Shown here: piece after piece, positions 17,316 through 26,626 of the stretch
Layout of the letters: each line of letters opens with the position of its first letter
How positions within the stretch are numbered: the first letter of the stretch is position 1
Source of the DNA: Sodalis ligni
Lineage (GTDB): Bacteria > Pseudomonadota > Gammaproteobacteria > Enterobacterales > Enterobacteriaceae
Reading direction: 5' to 3'
Length of the DNA stretch: 64,000 nucleotides
Assembly: GCF_016865525.2 (NCBI RefSeq)
Contig: NZ_CP075169.1
Span: 2,976,337-3,040,336 of the forward strand
Position numbers and translations under genes: made by a program
The notes under the pieces: model-generated
Database searches by the model: none
What the model was told of the DNA's origin: nothing
Seen by the model: only the letters and a program-made list of their open reading frames with translations

Positions 17316-18359
17316 ATGCGCTACAAAAAATTCGGTAACACCGGTCTGTTTGTTTCGGAACTGTGCCTGGGTACCATGACCTTTGGCGGCGAAGGCGGCA
17401 TGTGGGGCAAAATCGGCAATCTGCAGCAAGGGGAGGTGGATAAGCTGGTGGGCCACGCCCTGGATAACGGCATCAATTTTCTGGATACCGCCAACGTCTA
17501 CTCCGAAGGACGTTCGGAAATCATGACCGGCCAGGCCCTGAAAAATCTTAAAGTGCCCCGTGAAAACGTGGTCCTGGCCACCAAGGTTTTCGGCGAAACC
17601 GGCACCGGCGGCATCAATTCCCGCGGCTCTTCCCGCTTTCATATCATGGAATCGGTAAAAGCCAGTCTCGGACGGCTGCAGCTTGATCATATCGATCTGT
17701 ACCAACTGCACGGTTTTGATCCCGCCACCCCCATTGAGGAGACGCTGCGGGCCATGGATGACCTGGTGCGGGAAGGGCATATCCGCTACGTCGGCGTATC
17801 CAACTGGGCGGCCTGGCAGATAGTGAAAGCCCTGGGCATCTCCGAACGGCTCGGCCTGGCCCGCTTTGAGTCCCTGCAGGCCTATTACACCGTGGCCGGA
17901 CGGGATCTGGAACGGGAACTGGTGCCGATGCTGCAAAGCGAAAACGTCGGGTTAATGGTCTGGAGTCCGCTGGCTGGCGGTCTGCTGAGCGGTAAATACG
18001 GACGCGATGTGCAGGCGGAAGAGGGCAGCCGGCGCGTCTCCTTTGATTTCCCGCCGGTTAACCAGGAGCGGGCCTATGACTGTATCGACGCGATGCGGGT
18101 TATCGCCGACCGACACGGTGTCTCGGTGGCGCAAATCGCCCTGGCCTGGCTGCTGCATCAGCCGGTGGTGTCCAGCGTGATTATCGGCGCCAAACGGCTG
18201 GAACAGTTGGAAGATAACCTGGCGGCCACCGGCATTACGCTCGGCGACGAGGAACTGGGCGCCCTTGACCAGGTCAGCGCCCTGCCGGCGGAATATCCCG
18301 GCTGGATGCTGGAACGCCAGGGCGGAGCCAGAAGACAACAATTAAGCGACGCAGAATAA
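17316..18359 (+). CDS. Aldo/keto reductase
   Basis: The 347-residue TIM-barrel oxidoreductase belongs to the group of E. coli YajO- and YghZ-like reductases. Visible parts are the N-terminal RYKKFGNTGLFVSELCLGTMTFGG, the catalytic Asp and Tyr in FLDTANVYSEGRSE, DHIDLYQLHGFD and the NADPH-binding region SSVIIGAKRLEQL. These enzymes reduce aldehydes and ketones with NADPH. ATG 17316 is preceded by TGAGGAT at good distance; upstream in-frame starts have no ribosome site. It stands alone, followed by a GC-rich stem-loop. Confidence 0.87.
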   Translation: MRYKKFGNTGLFVSELCLGTMTFGGEGGMWGKIGNLQQGEVDKLVGHALDNGINFLDTANVYSEGRSEIMTGQALKNLKVPRENVVLATKVFGETGTGGINSRGSSRFHIMESVKASLGRLQLDHIDLYQLHGFDPATPIEETLRAMDDLVREGHIRYVGVSNWAAWQIVKALGISERLGLARFESLQAYYTVAGRDLERELVPMLQSENVGLMVWSPLAGGLLSGKYGRDVQAEEGSRRVSFDFPPVNQERAYDCIDAMRVIADRHGVSVAQIALAWLLHQPVVSSVIIGAKRLEQLEDNLAATGITLGDEELGALDQVSALPAEYPGWMLERQGGARRQQLSDAE

Positions 18360-18369
18360 TACCGCACCC

Positions 18370-18396
18370 GGCGCGGCCCAATTGCTGGGCCGCGCC
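18370..18396 (+). terminator. Stem-loop after the aldo/keto reductase
   Basis: An 11-bp perfect stem (GGCGCGGCCCA / TGGGCCGCGCC) with a five-base loop begins 10 bases after the stop codon. A TTTTT tract follows only after about ten further bases, so intrinsic termination is plausible but not ideal. Confidence 0.6.
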
Positions 18397-18528
18397 GCCG
18401 GAAATATTTTTGTCCGCGCTATTTTCGATATATAAAGCCTTCATAAATATCCCTTGAATTGACTTTGTATACCCTTGATTGTCATTCACGGTGGTATTAA
18501 AGAATGATATTAAATGATGGGGTTTTCT

Positions 18529-19298
18529 ATGTATCAAATCGATTATAATAGCTATCGCTCTGTAAAGGGTTTTAATCGCCGGGTTCGTTTTCTGGTATTA
18601 CATTATACTGCAATTGATTTTAAAGCATCCATCAACGCTTTGACAGGTTCTTCGGTCAGCGCTCATTATCTCGTTCCCGATCCTTTGGATAAGACTTATA
18701 TTGAAGCGGGCTTCAAGGATATGCGTATTTTAATCTGGTGGATGAAAACGAACGTGCATGGCATGCAGGTGTCAGCGTATGGGCCGGACGCGTTAACCTG
18801 AATGACACAGCAATTGGGATTGAAACGGTGAATTTAGCGACTGATAATAATGGAGTTTTTAATTTTCCACCTTATAATCCTACGCAGATAGAAGCAATTA
18901 AACAATTGACCTCGAATATCCTCCAACGCTACCCAGATATCACGCCATCGAATGTGGTTGGGCACAGTGATATCGCGCCCGGAAGAAAAAGCGATCCGGG
19001 AGCTGCTTTCCCGTGGAAAGAGCTTTATGACGCAGGTGTCGGCGCATGGTATGAAGATGCGGCCCGGCAGCGCTACCAGGCACAGTTCAGTGAGACTCCT
19101 CCCGCCAAAGCGGACATTGTTGCTAAATTGGGCACATACGGATACGACACCTCGGCCACAGGCACCGAAAGCGGATACAAGAATGTGATTCGGGCATTTC
19201 AGCTTCATTTTCGTCCACAAAACTTTGATGGAGTTCCGGATGCTGAAACAGCCGCAATCCTTTATGCATTGGTAGAAAAGTATTTCCCCTCAAAATAA
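18529..19298 (+). pseudogene. AmiD-like N-acetylmuramoyl-L-alanine amidase, frameshifted
   Basis: The gene encodes an amidase_2 (zinc amidase) domain that cuts the bond between MurNAc and L-Ala. The zinc ligand region FLVLHYTA and the C-terminal NVVGHSDIAPGRKSDPG are visible. A peptidoglycan-binding-like tail follows (YGYDTSATGTESGYKNVIRAFQLHFRP). One T is missing at about 18728-18731, where KDMRIF should continue into NLVDENERAWHAG, so the frame is split. Unlike E. coli AmiD there is no signal peptide or lipobox, so the ancestor was cytoplasmic or exported another way, for example as a secreted effector. Base composition is more AT-rich than in neighbours. Confidence 0.8.
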
Positions 19299-19440
19299 CG
19301 GCACTACGGCGCAATTATCATTGGAAGGGTCAATCAATACTGGCCACCTGAATGAGGTCTTCTAGACAATTCTCTTCCGACTTCCTGCGCCACCGCCCTG
19401 GCGGTGGCCAAAAAATCATCTGGAACATCCGCTTTTCTGT

Positions 19441-19704
19441 ATGCCATCGCCAGTTCATACGGAATTGGCGTCCCGAGGCATCACGGTCAATACGATTACG
19501 CCGGGGTTGATTGCGGGGACAGGGTTCTTTGGCTCAGCGGGCATTCCCAGCGAACGCATGGCGGAAATCGTCAGTGAAATTCCCGTTGGACGAGCCGGTC
19601 GTCCTGACGATGTTGCCGCGGCGGCTGCATGGCTTGCCGGCACCGAGACGGCATTTGTCACCGGAGCGACTATTCCGGTGAACGGCGGATGGCGAATAAG
19701 TTAG
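19441..19704 (+). pseudogene. C-terminal remnant of an SDR oxidoreductase
   Basis: Only the last ~85 residues of a short-chain dehydrogenase are left: LASRGITVNTITPGLIAGTG, then GRAGRPDDVAAAAAWLAG and the family ending ATIPVNGGW. The cofactor motif and the catalytic Tyr-x3-Lys are missing, and nothing upstream (19299-19440) continues it. It is a 5'-truncated remnant, in line with decay of this accessory stretch. Confidence 0.75.
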
Positions 19705-19855
19705 CCTAGCAAAACGATGGGTGGCCTTACCGCTGGGTCGGGGCGGGGTGAGCGACTAAAAGAAAGGACAGTGAGGTTTGCTCGGTATTGACAACAAACA
19801 CACTCTGCCGCATAAATTTCCCCTCTGTTAAGGCTTTTCTACGAGGTCATAAATC

Positions 19856-20292
19856 ATGGCAGTAATCCGGTCCGCCTTACTCTCAGATGCTCCCGCTATT
19901 GAAACGTTGCTTTCCGATCTTGGTTATCCCGGCACCGGCGGTTTTATCAAAGAGAGGATTCAGCAGCTTCTGGCTCATTCCGACGAAGAGCTGCTGGTGG
20001 CGGAAGAAGAGAATAAGATCCTCGGCGTCATCTCACTGCATTTTATTCCTCAGTTGGCGCTGGCCGGTGATTTTTGCAGAATCAGCTATTTTTGCGTGGA
20101 CGCGGCTGCCCGCGGCAGAGGGATTGGGAATCTGCTTGAATCCCGTGGGCAAGAATTGGCCCGTGCCCGTCACTGTGACAGAATCGAGGTGCATTGCCAT
20201 GCCAGACGGATCAATGCCCACCGTTTTATGAACGGCAGGGGTACGTTGAGTCGCCCAAATATTTCTGTAAATCGCTTAATAGCAATAGCTGA
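19856..20292 (+). pseudogene. GNAT-family N-acetyltransferase, frameshifted near the C-terminus
   Basis: The first ~123 residues form a GNAT domain with the acetyl-CoA loop in VDAAARGRGIGNLLESRGQELAR. The sequence should continue as RFYERQGYVESPKYFCKSL, but one T is missing at 20224-20227, so the reading frame runs into unrelated sequence until 20548. The restored frame ends at the TGA at 20290-20292. The lost part includes the last strand of the fold, so activity is doubtful. Substrate unknown. Confidence 0.78.
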
Positions 20293-20363
20293 GTGCCAAT
20301 GCCTGGCCTGCTGCAAAAACGCCATATCCTGCTCGGAGAAGGAATTTATTGTGGGCTCATCGG

Positions 20364-21020
20364 TTATGGATATTTGCCGAGGCGTGGTGGAACCTTCGCC
20401 TTGTCCAGATAGGCGCAGATCATATACGTCAGCTGCGATTGCAGGCTGCCGTCCGCTAACAGCTCTGACTGATTCCTTTCAAAAACGGTGCGAACGGTGC
20501 CGCAAAGGACATTCGACAGCATCAGGTTCACCCGGGGGAGATCCCTGAACTCCGCGTCCGAGGCGCTGGCAAACATGGCCTCGCTCGCCGCTTCGACACG
20601 CCGTAGCATCGCCTCCACTATCTCGGCGACATTCACCTCCGCCGCCGCGCGATAGAGGGCGCTGGTCACATCACGGCGCTCAATCTTGACCTTGATATAG
20701 GTGCTCACCAGCGCTTCGCTCATCAGCCCGTAGGGTTTGCCATGATGTGCCAGGCAGGCTGCTTCCACCCGCTCGGCCAGCATGGTCAGATATCTCTCGT
20801 TCAGCGCATAGAACAACGCCTGCTTATTGGGAAAATACTGGTAAAGCGAGCCGACGGACACACCCGCTCTTTCGGCCACTAGCGTTGTTGTCAAACGGGA
20901 GGGGCCCTCCGCCAGTAAAACCTGAATCGTTGCCTCGAAAATGGCTTCCACGGTTGAGGTGGATCGCGCCTGCCGCGGCGTTTTCCGGGCGCTTTGAGAG
21001 AGCGGCTGTCTGGAAATCAT
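20364..21020 (-). CDS. TetR-family transcriptional regulator
   Basis: The protein has a TetR helix-turn-helix (TVEAIFEATIQVLLAEG, then LTTTLVAERAGVSVGSLYQYFPNKQALFYAL). The C-terminal half resembles the TetR_C domain of regulators paired with small dehydrogenases. ATG 21020 is chosen as start because an upstream in-frame ATG at 21086 would overlap the promoter of the divergent SDR gene; neither has a strong ribosome site. The divergent arrangement (start codons 77 bases apart) makes the SDR gene at 21097 its probable target. Confidence 0.8.
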   Translation of the reverse strand: MISRQPLSQSARKTPRQARSTSTVEAIFEATIQVLLAEGPSRLTTTLVAERAGVSVGSLYQYFPNKQALFYALNERYLTMLAERVEAACLAHHGKPYGLMSEALVSTYIKVKIERRDVTSALYRAAAEVNVAEIVEAMLRRVEAASEAMFASASDAEFRDLPRVNLMLSNVLCGTVRTVFERNQSELLADGSLQSQLTYMICAYLDKAKVPPRLGKYP

Positions 21021-21096
21021 ATGCGAATTCAAAACCTGAAGGATTCTTCTTATTCTTAATGTGATCGTAATATCCTCACTTTTCAAGGAACTTTAC

Positions 21097-21831
21097 ATGA
21101 CAAATATAACTCAGCGTGTAGCCCTCGTAACGGGCGCCAACAAAGGCATCGGCTACGAAATCGCCAGACAGCTTGCCCAAGCCGGTGTCTCTGTCCTGTT
21201 GGGCGCGCGGGACACAGGCCGGGGTGAATCCTCGGCCAATGAACTGGCTTCCCTGGGCCTTGGGGTGTCGTTTATTAAGATTGATATTTGCGACGGGGAG
21301 AGCATTGCCGCGGCCGCTGCCAAGATAGATGCCGAGCATGGCCGCCTCGATATTCTGGTGAACAACGCCGGCATCGCCGACTATACCGACGGCGCGCCAG
21401 GCGTTGCCGCTCTGGATGCCGTGCGTCGCGAGCTGGAAACCAATTTCATCGGCGCGCTGGCGGTGACGCAAGCCATGCTGCCGCTGCTGCGCAGATCCGA
21501 TGCCGGGCGTATCGTCAATATGTCCAGCAGCCTTGGTTCTTTGACCCTCAATGGCGACCCGAGCTGGCCGTTCTATGACGTCAAGCTAATCGGCTACAAC
21601 GCATCAAAGGCCGCGCTGAACATGCTTACCGTCCAGCTCAACGCCGAGCTGAGAGATACCAGGATCACCGCGGTATCCGTCTGCCCGGGATTGGTGAACA
21701 CCGATCTTAGCGGACATCGCGGCGACCGAACCCCCGCCGAGGCGGCGGCGTTTGTGGCGGGACTGGCCCGGCTTACAGAACACGATGCTCTGGGGGCTTA
21801 TCAAAGCGAAGAGGGCACCGTTCCCTGGTGA
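21097..21831 (+). CDS. SDR-family oxidoreductase
   Basis: The 244-residue short-chain dehydrogenase resembles plant-type and bacterial carbonyl reductases. It has the motif TGANKGIGYEIARQLAQ near the start, VNNAGIADYTD, a catalytic Ser in NMSSSLGSL and the catalytic YNASKAALNM. ATG 21097 is preceded by CAAGGAA. It is divergent from a TetR gene and presumably induced by the carbonyl substrate or a related toxicant. It is intact although surrounding accessory genes are broken. Confidence 0.83.
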   Translation: MTNITQRVALVTGANKGIGYEIARQLAQAGVSVLLGARDTGRGESSANELASLGLGVSFIKIDICDGESIAAAAAKIDAEHGRLDILVNNAGIADYTDGAPGVAALDAVRRELETNFIGALAVTQAMLPLLRRSDAGRIVNMSSSLGSLTLNGDPSWPFYDVKLIGYNASKAALNMLTVQLNAELRDTRITAVSVCPGLVNTDLSGHRGDRTPAEAAAFVAGLARLTEHDALGAYQSEEGTVPW

Positions 21832-21992
21832 TTTACCTGCATCATGGATGATGCTAAAGTTTTCATATAACCTATAATCAGATACCTATGCAAAGAAAAA
21901 CCGTTTTCAAAGAGCGCACTTTACTTTCCGTTACTGCAAGACGGTTTAAACTCTCTGGGGTCATCCCTTTCCAGACCTGAGAGAGTAAAACT

Positions 21993-23891
21993 ATGGACAG
22001 TGATATCGTCACTCACATCAATAATGTTCCTCTTGAAGAAGTATCAGTACATCGAAGCAACGGCTGCTTTCAGTTTGTCACTCGATTTAGAAAAATTCGC
22101 CAATCCGATAATAATGTCGCTGACAATACATCATCCCCGGTTTCATATATCGGCATCGGTCGTTTTTTTACTCTTTTCCAGCGGGCACGCCCGAAAGAGT
22201 ACCATCCAAAAGGGCCAAATCTGCGGAGTGTATACCTTTGCAAAGCAGACATAAGAGGTGAAAACCTGAGGAATGCGAATCTAAAACGAGCAAACCTTTA
22301 CAAAGCAAACCTCTGCAATGCAATACTGCACAAGGCGGACCTGAGGCATGCAGACCTGCGTAAAGCAAATCTGTACAAGGTAGATCTGCGCAAAGCAGAC
22401 CTGAGCTATGCGAATCTAGGCAAAGCAAATCTGCAGGGGGTGAAATTTCGTAAGGCGAACCTGACCGGTGCAAATCTCACCGATGCGACGGTAGCCATTG
22501 GCCTTAATAATTGGCGAGAGCTCCTTACGATCAAGCCATCGCCGAGACAGTTGGGCAAGGCTAACCTGCGGTTGACGCTGCCTGAAAGCTGGGATGCTAG
22601 TTTGATGGAATGGCATTTAAATCACATTAATAATAGCCATGGCGGCAGTTTGCTGACATTAATCGACAGCCTGGCTCATCACGAGCAAAAGGTAAAATTG
22701 CTTTTGCAACTCATGGATTCATTGGTCGCGACAGATATGTCAATCGTTGCGTTACCCTTGTTGTCTATCATTGGCAAATCTGCTTATTCAGGCGAACAGC
22801 GCCTTTGCGTGTGGCTAAGCAGGATTTGCGCCGATTTTATGTGGGAATATGGCGATAACATTATTCCGCCGCTGCGTGAGCCGGTTATGAATGCTCTGTT
22901 TGAGCATTTCCGTCGCGATCAAACATTTGCGCTGCAATTTAATAGCGTATTTATCCAGTTAATCAGCCAAGGTATTGCTGGGGAAGGCTGCCTGCGTAAG
23001 GAAGCAATTAATATTTATCAAAGTTACCTAAACCATGAAAAGGTTATTCCCTACAGTTCCCAGCACACCTTTGGCGATTTTAGCGGCAAGCCGGATTGGT
23101 CGGATAGACATGCCGCTAATTTAATACTCTTTTCAGGCAGGAGAAATGGTCGTGTCATGCTGCTGTCGCAAAATACCCTTGCCGGTATGTTGACGCCCGA
23201 CCGGGCCAATCCAGTCTGGAACCAAATGTTTGTCTACCAGGGGCTGGAAAACCTGAGCGCGGGTGAATATCAATTGCCCGCGCTATTTGCAGAGGATTTT
23301 CGCCTTTTTCTGGGGCCGTTGATGGAAGCGGAAAGAACCACAGGTTTCAACAAATTTCTCAATGCCATACCGCTTGGTGATTTGCGCACGTCGTTTGAAT
23401 CTGCAACAAAGCACAAACTCTGTCGGGAAAAGCTGGTCAGCCTGGACAAACAGCTGAAGCTTGCGGAAATATTCGCCCCCTTATTGGAAGAAAATCCGCA
23501 GAGGGAGCGTTTCATTTTACATGAAAAGCATTATCAGGATGTCATCGCCGCATTTGGCATTTCTGATGCTGACCGGACCCGCCAGGCCCATACGCTGCTT
23601 TGCCTGGCCGCCGTAGTGGCAAACTATACATCGAGCGCTATTTTCGGCACGGAATGTGAATCACCATTAATGTTGAGAAGCTATGCCTGGGCCATGATGG
23701 AGAAAGCGTATCAGCGTGACGCGGCTATCTTTGACTCGCAAGAACAGTACACAGACTGGGAAAATCATCTGCTGGGCTTGGCGGGAGAAAGTTCCAGTTG
23801 TACCGCTTCTTTATCCGAACAGATGATTACCCACGCAAAAAAACGGTTCCCGGTGATACTGGCGAGCGTAATGCCGCCGGCCTGGTATTGA
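21993..23891 (+). CDS. SopA/NleL-like HECT-type E3 ubiquitin ligase effector
   Basis: The 632-residue protein has a pentapeptide-repeat beta-helix at residues ~75-166 (units such as ADLRH, ANLYK, ADLSY, ANLQG) and a long helical C-terminal part. This is the architecture of Salmonella SopA and E. coli NleL, bacterial HECT-like E3 ligases delivered by type III secretion. The decisive feature is Cys603 in SSCTASLSEQ, 29 residues from the C-terminus, the same distance as catalytic Cys753 of 782-residue NleL and SopA. The N-terminus is about 100-150 residues shorter than theirs. The gene is intact and more AT-rich than the flanks, which suggests acquisition by transfer. It stands alone; no chaperone gene is visible. 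Confidence 0.82.
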   Translation: MDSDIVTHINNVPLEEVSVHRSNGCFQFVTRFRKIRQSDNNVADNTSSPVSYIGIGRFFTLFQRARPKEYHPKGPNLRSVYLCKADIRGENLRNANLKRANLYKANLCNAILHKADLRHADLRKANLYKVDLRKADLSYANLGKANLQGVKFRKANLTGANLTDATVAIGLNNWRELLTIKPSPRQLGKANLRLTLPESWDASLMEWHLNHINNSHGGSLLTLIDSLAHHEQKVKLLLQLMDSLVATDMSIVALPLLSIIGKSAYSGEQRLCVWLSRICADFMWEYGDNIIPPLREPVMNALFEHFRRDQTFALQFNSVFIQLISQGIAGEGCLRKEAINIYQSYLNHEKVIPYSSQHTFGDFSGKPDWSDRHAANLILFSGRRNGRVMLLSQNTLAGMLTPDRANPVWNQMFVYQGLENLSAGEYQLPALFAEDFRLFLGPLMEAERTTGFNKFLNAIPLGDLRTSFESATKHKLCREKLVSLDKQLKLAEIFAPLLEENPQRERFILHEKHYQDVIAAFGISDADRTRQAHTLLCLAAVVANYTSSAIFGTECESPLMLRSYAWAMMEKAYQRDAAIFDSQEQYTDWENHLLGLAGESSSCTASLSEQMITHAKKRFPVILASVMPPAWY

Positions 23892-23965
23892 AGGTGACCG
23901 ACGACGACCTCATTTTTTACATTGCTGGAAGTTTATAATGAAACTCACCTCTTCACGCGGACGGA

Positions 23966-24643
23966 TTAGCCATGGTCCGGCACCCAAGGCCCTTGCAGTT
24001 CCACCTGCGGAAATCCCGCGGTAAGCACGCGAAGCTCGGCGTCGCGCGGCGTGTTATCACCCTGTCCCTGAATGCTGACAATATCCTGCGGACAGGCCGA
24101 GAACGCCACATAGCAGTCCATCTCAGCACGCAGGATAATGTAATCCCCCGGATGCGTGACCGTCGGCAGCGTTTTCAGCGTGCGTCCGTCAGGTTGCACC
24201 CGGATATTCATAAAGATGTTGAACGAAGCCAGATTGCCATGGGGCAGGGCCACGCCCAGTTCCGCCATGGCTTCAAACAGGTTGTCATGGCAGTTGCGAT
24301 GCGGTTCGGTACAACCCAGTAGCTCATAGCGCCGGGCATCGCACGCCGCCATAAAAGTGTCATGCACCCCCGGCGAGGTATCCGCCACCAGCGTCAGGAT
24401 GGGATGGCGCCGGCTGGTGATAAAACTGTCGCCTACCTGCGGATTAAGCCTCTGATTCCATACGCGCGTCGCTTCCATACACATATATTCACTGACATCG
24501 CCGGCGTTGTACGCCCAGCAATCCACCACCTGCGTACCGTGCAGGTTCACCACCTGCACCGCTTCACCCTTCGCCAGACGCACTGCTTTGCCGTGGCGCG
24601 CGGGAATTAACTGGATATCACGATGATGAGATACAGCCGACAT
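23966..24643 (-). CDS. DUF1989 protein (urea-carboxylase-associated/CgdAB family), last gene of the operon
   Basis: The 225-residue protein belongs to DUF1989. It has the family signatures ACDARRYELLG, EPHRNCHDNLFEAM, NIFMN and SACPQDI (Cys ~184). Two family members, CgdA and CgdB, form carboxyguanidine deiminase in guanidine degradation; other members are known only as urea-amidolyase-associated proteins. Here it is the 3'-most of three DUF1989 genes interleaved with ABC importer genes, and no carboxylase or allophanate hydrolase is nearby. The inferred role is a deiminase- or hydrolase-like step on an imported nitrogen compound. An ATG with AGGAGAA upstream starts it, 13 bases after the permease gene. 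Confidence 0.8.
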   Translation of the reverse strand: MSAVSHHRDIQLIPARHGKAVRLAKGEAVQVVNLHGTQVVDCWAYNAGDVSEYMCMEATRVWNQRLNPQVGDSFITSRRHPILTLVADTSPGVHDTFMAACDARRYELLGCTEPHRNCHDNLFEAMAELGVALPHGNLASFNIFMNIRVQPDGRTLKTLPTVTHPGDYIILRAEMDCYVAFSACPQDIVSIQGQGDNTPRDAELRVLTAGFPQVELQGPWVPDHG

Positions 24644-24656
24644 GTTCTTCTCCTGG

Positions 24657-25322
24657 TTAATGTTGCATGCCGCGACGATAGCGTGTCATGCGATATTCAA
24701 TATGGCGCGCCAGCCAGTCAATCAGGCTGTTCAGCACCCAGTAACACAGCGCCACGGTAAGATAAATTTCCAATGGCGCGTAAGTATCGGAAATCGCCTG
24801 CTTCGCGGCGTACATAAACTCCTGCACCGACACAATCGACAGCAGCGCTGAGTCCTTGATGAGCCCGATCATCAGCCCCACCAGCGGCGACAACATCTGC
24901 GGCAGCGTTTGCGGCAGCACGACATCCCGCAGCTGTTCACTGCGGCTCAGACCCAATACGCGGCAGGCTTCCCACTGGCCGTGGGGCAGGGCCCCGATGG
25001 CGGAGCGGATCACCTGTGCGATGTACGGCGCGTAATAGAGCGTCAGCGCAAGCACGCCCACCTGCGGCGAGGTAAAGGTGATGTCATATTCCGGCAGCAC
25101 GAAGTAGAGCAGATAGACAACCACCAGCAGCGGCAATGCCAGCGTCAGGCTGGTGTAGATATGCAGCAACCGCCGCCAAAAAGGCGGCGCGCGTAATAAT
25201 GCCACCGCCATCAGCGCGCCCCACGACAACGAACAGAACGCCGCTATGGCACAGAGTTGGAGCGTGGCAATCATACCGTCGCCCAGGGACGGTAATGACC
25301 TGATGATCGCCTGCCAGTCCAT
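24657..25322 (-). CDS. Polar-amino-acid-type ABC transporter permease (HisM-like)
   Basis: The 221-residue inner-membrane protein has about five hydrophobic segments and the HisQM-family coupling loop (ALPHGQWEACRVLGLSRSEQLRDVVLPQTLPQMLSPL). It overlaps the preceding permease gene by one base (TAATG), so the two are translationally coupled and probably form a heterodimer. Importers of this family take up amino acids, opines and related small polar compounds. The operon also encodes a matching binding protein but no ATPase. Confidence 0.86.
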   Translation of the reverse strand: MDWQAIIRSLPSLGDGMIATLQLCAIAAFCSLSWGALMAVALLRAPPFWRRLLHIYTSLTLALPLLVVVYLLYFVLPEYDITFTSPQVGVLALTLYYAPYIAQVIRSAIGALPHGQWEACRVLGLSRSEQLRDVVLPQTLPQMLSPLVGLMIGLIKDSALLSIVSVQEFMYAAKQAISDTYAPLEIYLTVALCYWVLNSLIDWLARHIEYRMTRYRRGMQH

Positions 25323-25975
25323 TACGCCGTCCTCCGTTTTGCTTCCAGATGGCGTACCGTGCTAATCAGCGGCAGCGCAATCAGCAAATAACCCGCTGAT
25401 ACCAGCAGCAGCACCTGAGTCGCATCGTAAGTGCGGGCAATCACGATTTGCCCCGCGTAAGTCAGTTCGGTGAGCGCCACTACCGACGCCAGAGGCGTGG
25501 TTTTCAGCAGAATGGTGAATTCGTTGACCAGCATGGGCAGAGCGGCGTGCATCACCTGCGGATTGATCACATACCACCACGTCATCACGCGACTTAAACC
25601 CAACGTGCGTGCGGCTTCACGCTGACCCCTCGTCACCAGGCTTTGATTCACCCGGAGAATCTCCGCAACATAGGCGCCGCTGTTCATGCCGATTGCCAGC
25701 ACGGCGGCCAGCATTGGCTGGCCGCCGAGGCCCAGGCGCGGCAAGGTGAAAAACACCACAAACAGCTGTACGATTGCCGGTGTACCGCGCATCAGGCTGA
25801 CATAAAGCCGCCCAACGGCGCGCCACGGCCAGGCGCGGCGAAGCTGAAGAAAACAGATGAGCTGTCCCAGCACAAGACTGAGCAGCGCCGCCAGCACGGT
25901 TAGGATTAGCGTCATCAGCAGGCCGCGTCCTAATTCCGGCAGTGCGGCCAGCACCTGTTCATCCAGTCCCGGCAT
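25322..25975 (-). CDS. Polar-amino-acid-type ABC transporter permease (HisQ-like)
   Basis: The 217-residue inner-membrane protein has the family pattern MRGTPAIVQLFVVFF after TM2 and the coupling loop LVTRGQREAARTLGLSRVMTWWYVINPQVMHAALP. It begins directly after the middle DUF1989 gene (3-base gap) and overlaps the next permease by one base. It is the second half of the membrane channel of the importer whose binding protein lies at 27243-28079. Confidence 0.86.
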   Translation of the reverse strand: MPGLDEQVLAALPELGRGLLMTLILTVLAALLSLVLGQLICFLQLRRAWPWRAVGRLYVSLMRGTPAIVQLFVVFFTLPRLGLGGQPMLAAVLAIGMNSGAYVAEILRVNQSLVTRGQREAARTLGLSRVMTWWYVINPQVMHAALPMLVNEFTILLKTTPLASVVALTELTYAGQIVIARTYDATQVLLLVSAGYLLIALPLISTVRHLEAKRRTA

Positions 25976-25978
25976 GGG

Positions 25979-26626
25979 CTACCCCTCGCCAAAAGCCGAC
26001 AGGTTTTCCGCCGCCGACAGACGCAGCGGCGCCGGTTTATCATTGCCCTCGATGCCGGTACAGCAGGCCGATACGATGAACAACGTATCCATCACCACGC
26101 GGCAGGTGATGCTATCTCCCGGCTGCGTGCGGTTGATTTCCGGCAAGATTTCCCCTTCACGGGTCAGATGGACGTGCATAAACAGGTTGATGGGATCCGG
26201 CAGTTTAGGCACCGACATGCCCAGGCGCGCCAAGTCTCCATTCACCGCTTCAATGCAGCCTTGGCCCTGATAACCGCGCTCCGCCAGCCACGGGCGAGTG
26301 GAGCCCGGCAACAGCAAGTCATGACGTTTTACGCTGTCTTTGCCAAGCACCATCATCGGACGACGCCGGTTGTTCACCAGCCGCATCCCCGAACCCAGCA
26401 GATAGCTGTTGCTGAACACGCGGGTGTGATGCACAGAGAGCCACACGGCGGGATCGGCCAGACTAAAGCCGAATAAAGATGCCACCGCCCCTTCTCCCAT
26501 AGCGGTAATTCGCAGCAGTTGACCGCGCAGCACGGGGATCGAACCCGCTTCCCCCGCTTTAACGTTGACCGGCGCGGCAAGTGAACGTACTTCATTTTCG
26601 GCCCAGGCTTCACGCATTAACAACAT
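25979..26626 (-). CDS. DUF1989 protein, divergent member lacking the HRNC motif
   Basis: The ~215-residue protein aligns with the other two DUF1989 products of this operon but is the odd one out. In place of ACDxxRY and EPHRNCxDN it has RHDLLLPGSTRPWL and YQGQGCIEAVN, and it ends SACCTGIEGND instead of SACPQD. Such a divergent plus conventional pair recalls the two different subunits of carboxyguanidine deiminase. ATG 26626 is preceded by GAGGAGGT and overlaps the upstream DUF1989 gene by 17 bases, so the two are translationally coupled and may form one complex. Function not established. Confidence 0.75.
   Translation of the reverse strand: MLLMREAWAENEVRSLAAPVNVKAGEAGSIPVLRGQLLRITAMGEGAVASLFGFSLADPAVWLSVHHTRVFSNSYLLGSGMRLVNNRRRPMMVLGKDSVKRHDLLLPGSTRPWLAERGYQGQGCIEAVNGDLARLGMSVPKLPDPINLFMHVHLTREGEILPEINRTQPGDSITCRVVMDTLFIVSACCTGIEGNDKPAPLRLSAAENLSAFGEG

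Noticed and set aside
22231..22480. Tandem ~15-bp periodicity that could be taken for a DNA repeat or CRISPR-like array
   Set aside because: It encodes pentapeptide repeats in frame within the SopA-like protein; units vary and there are no spacers.
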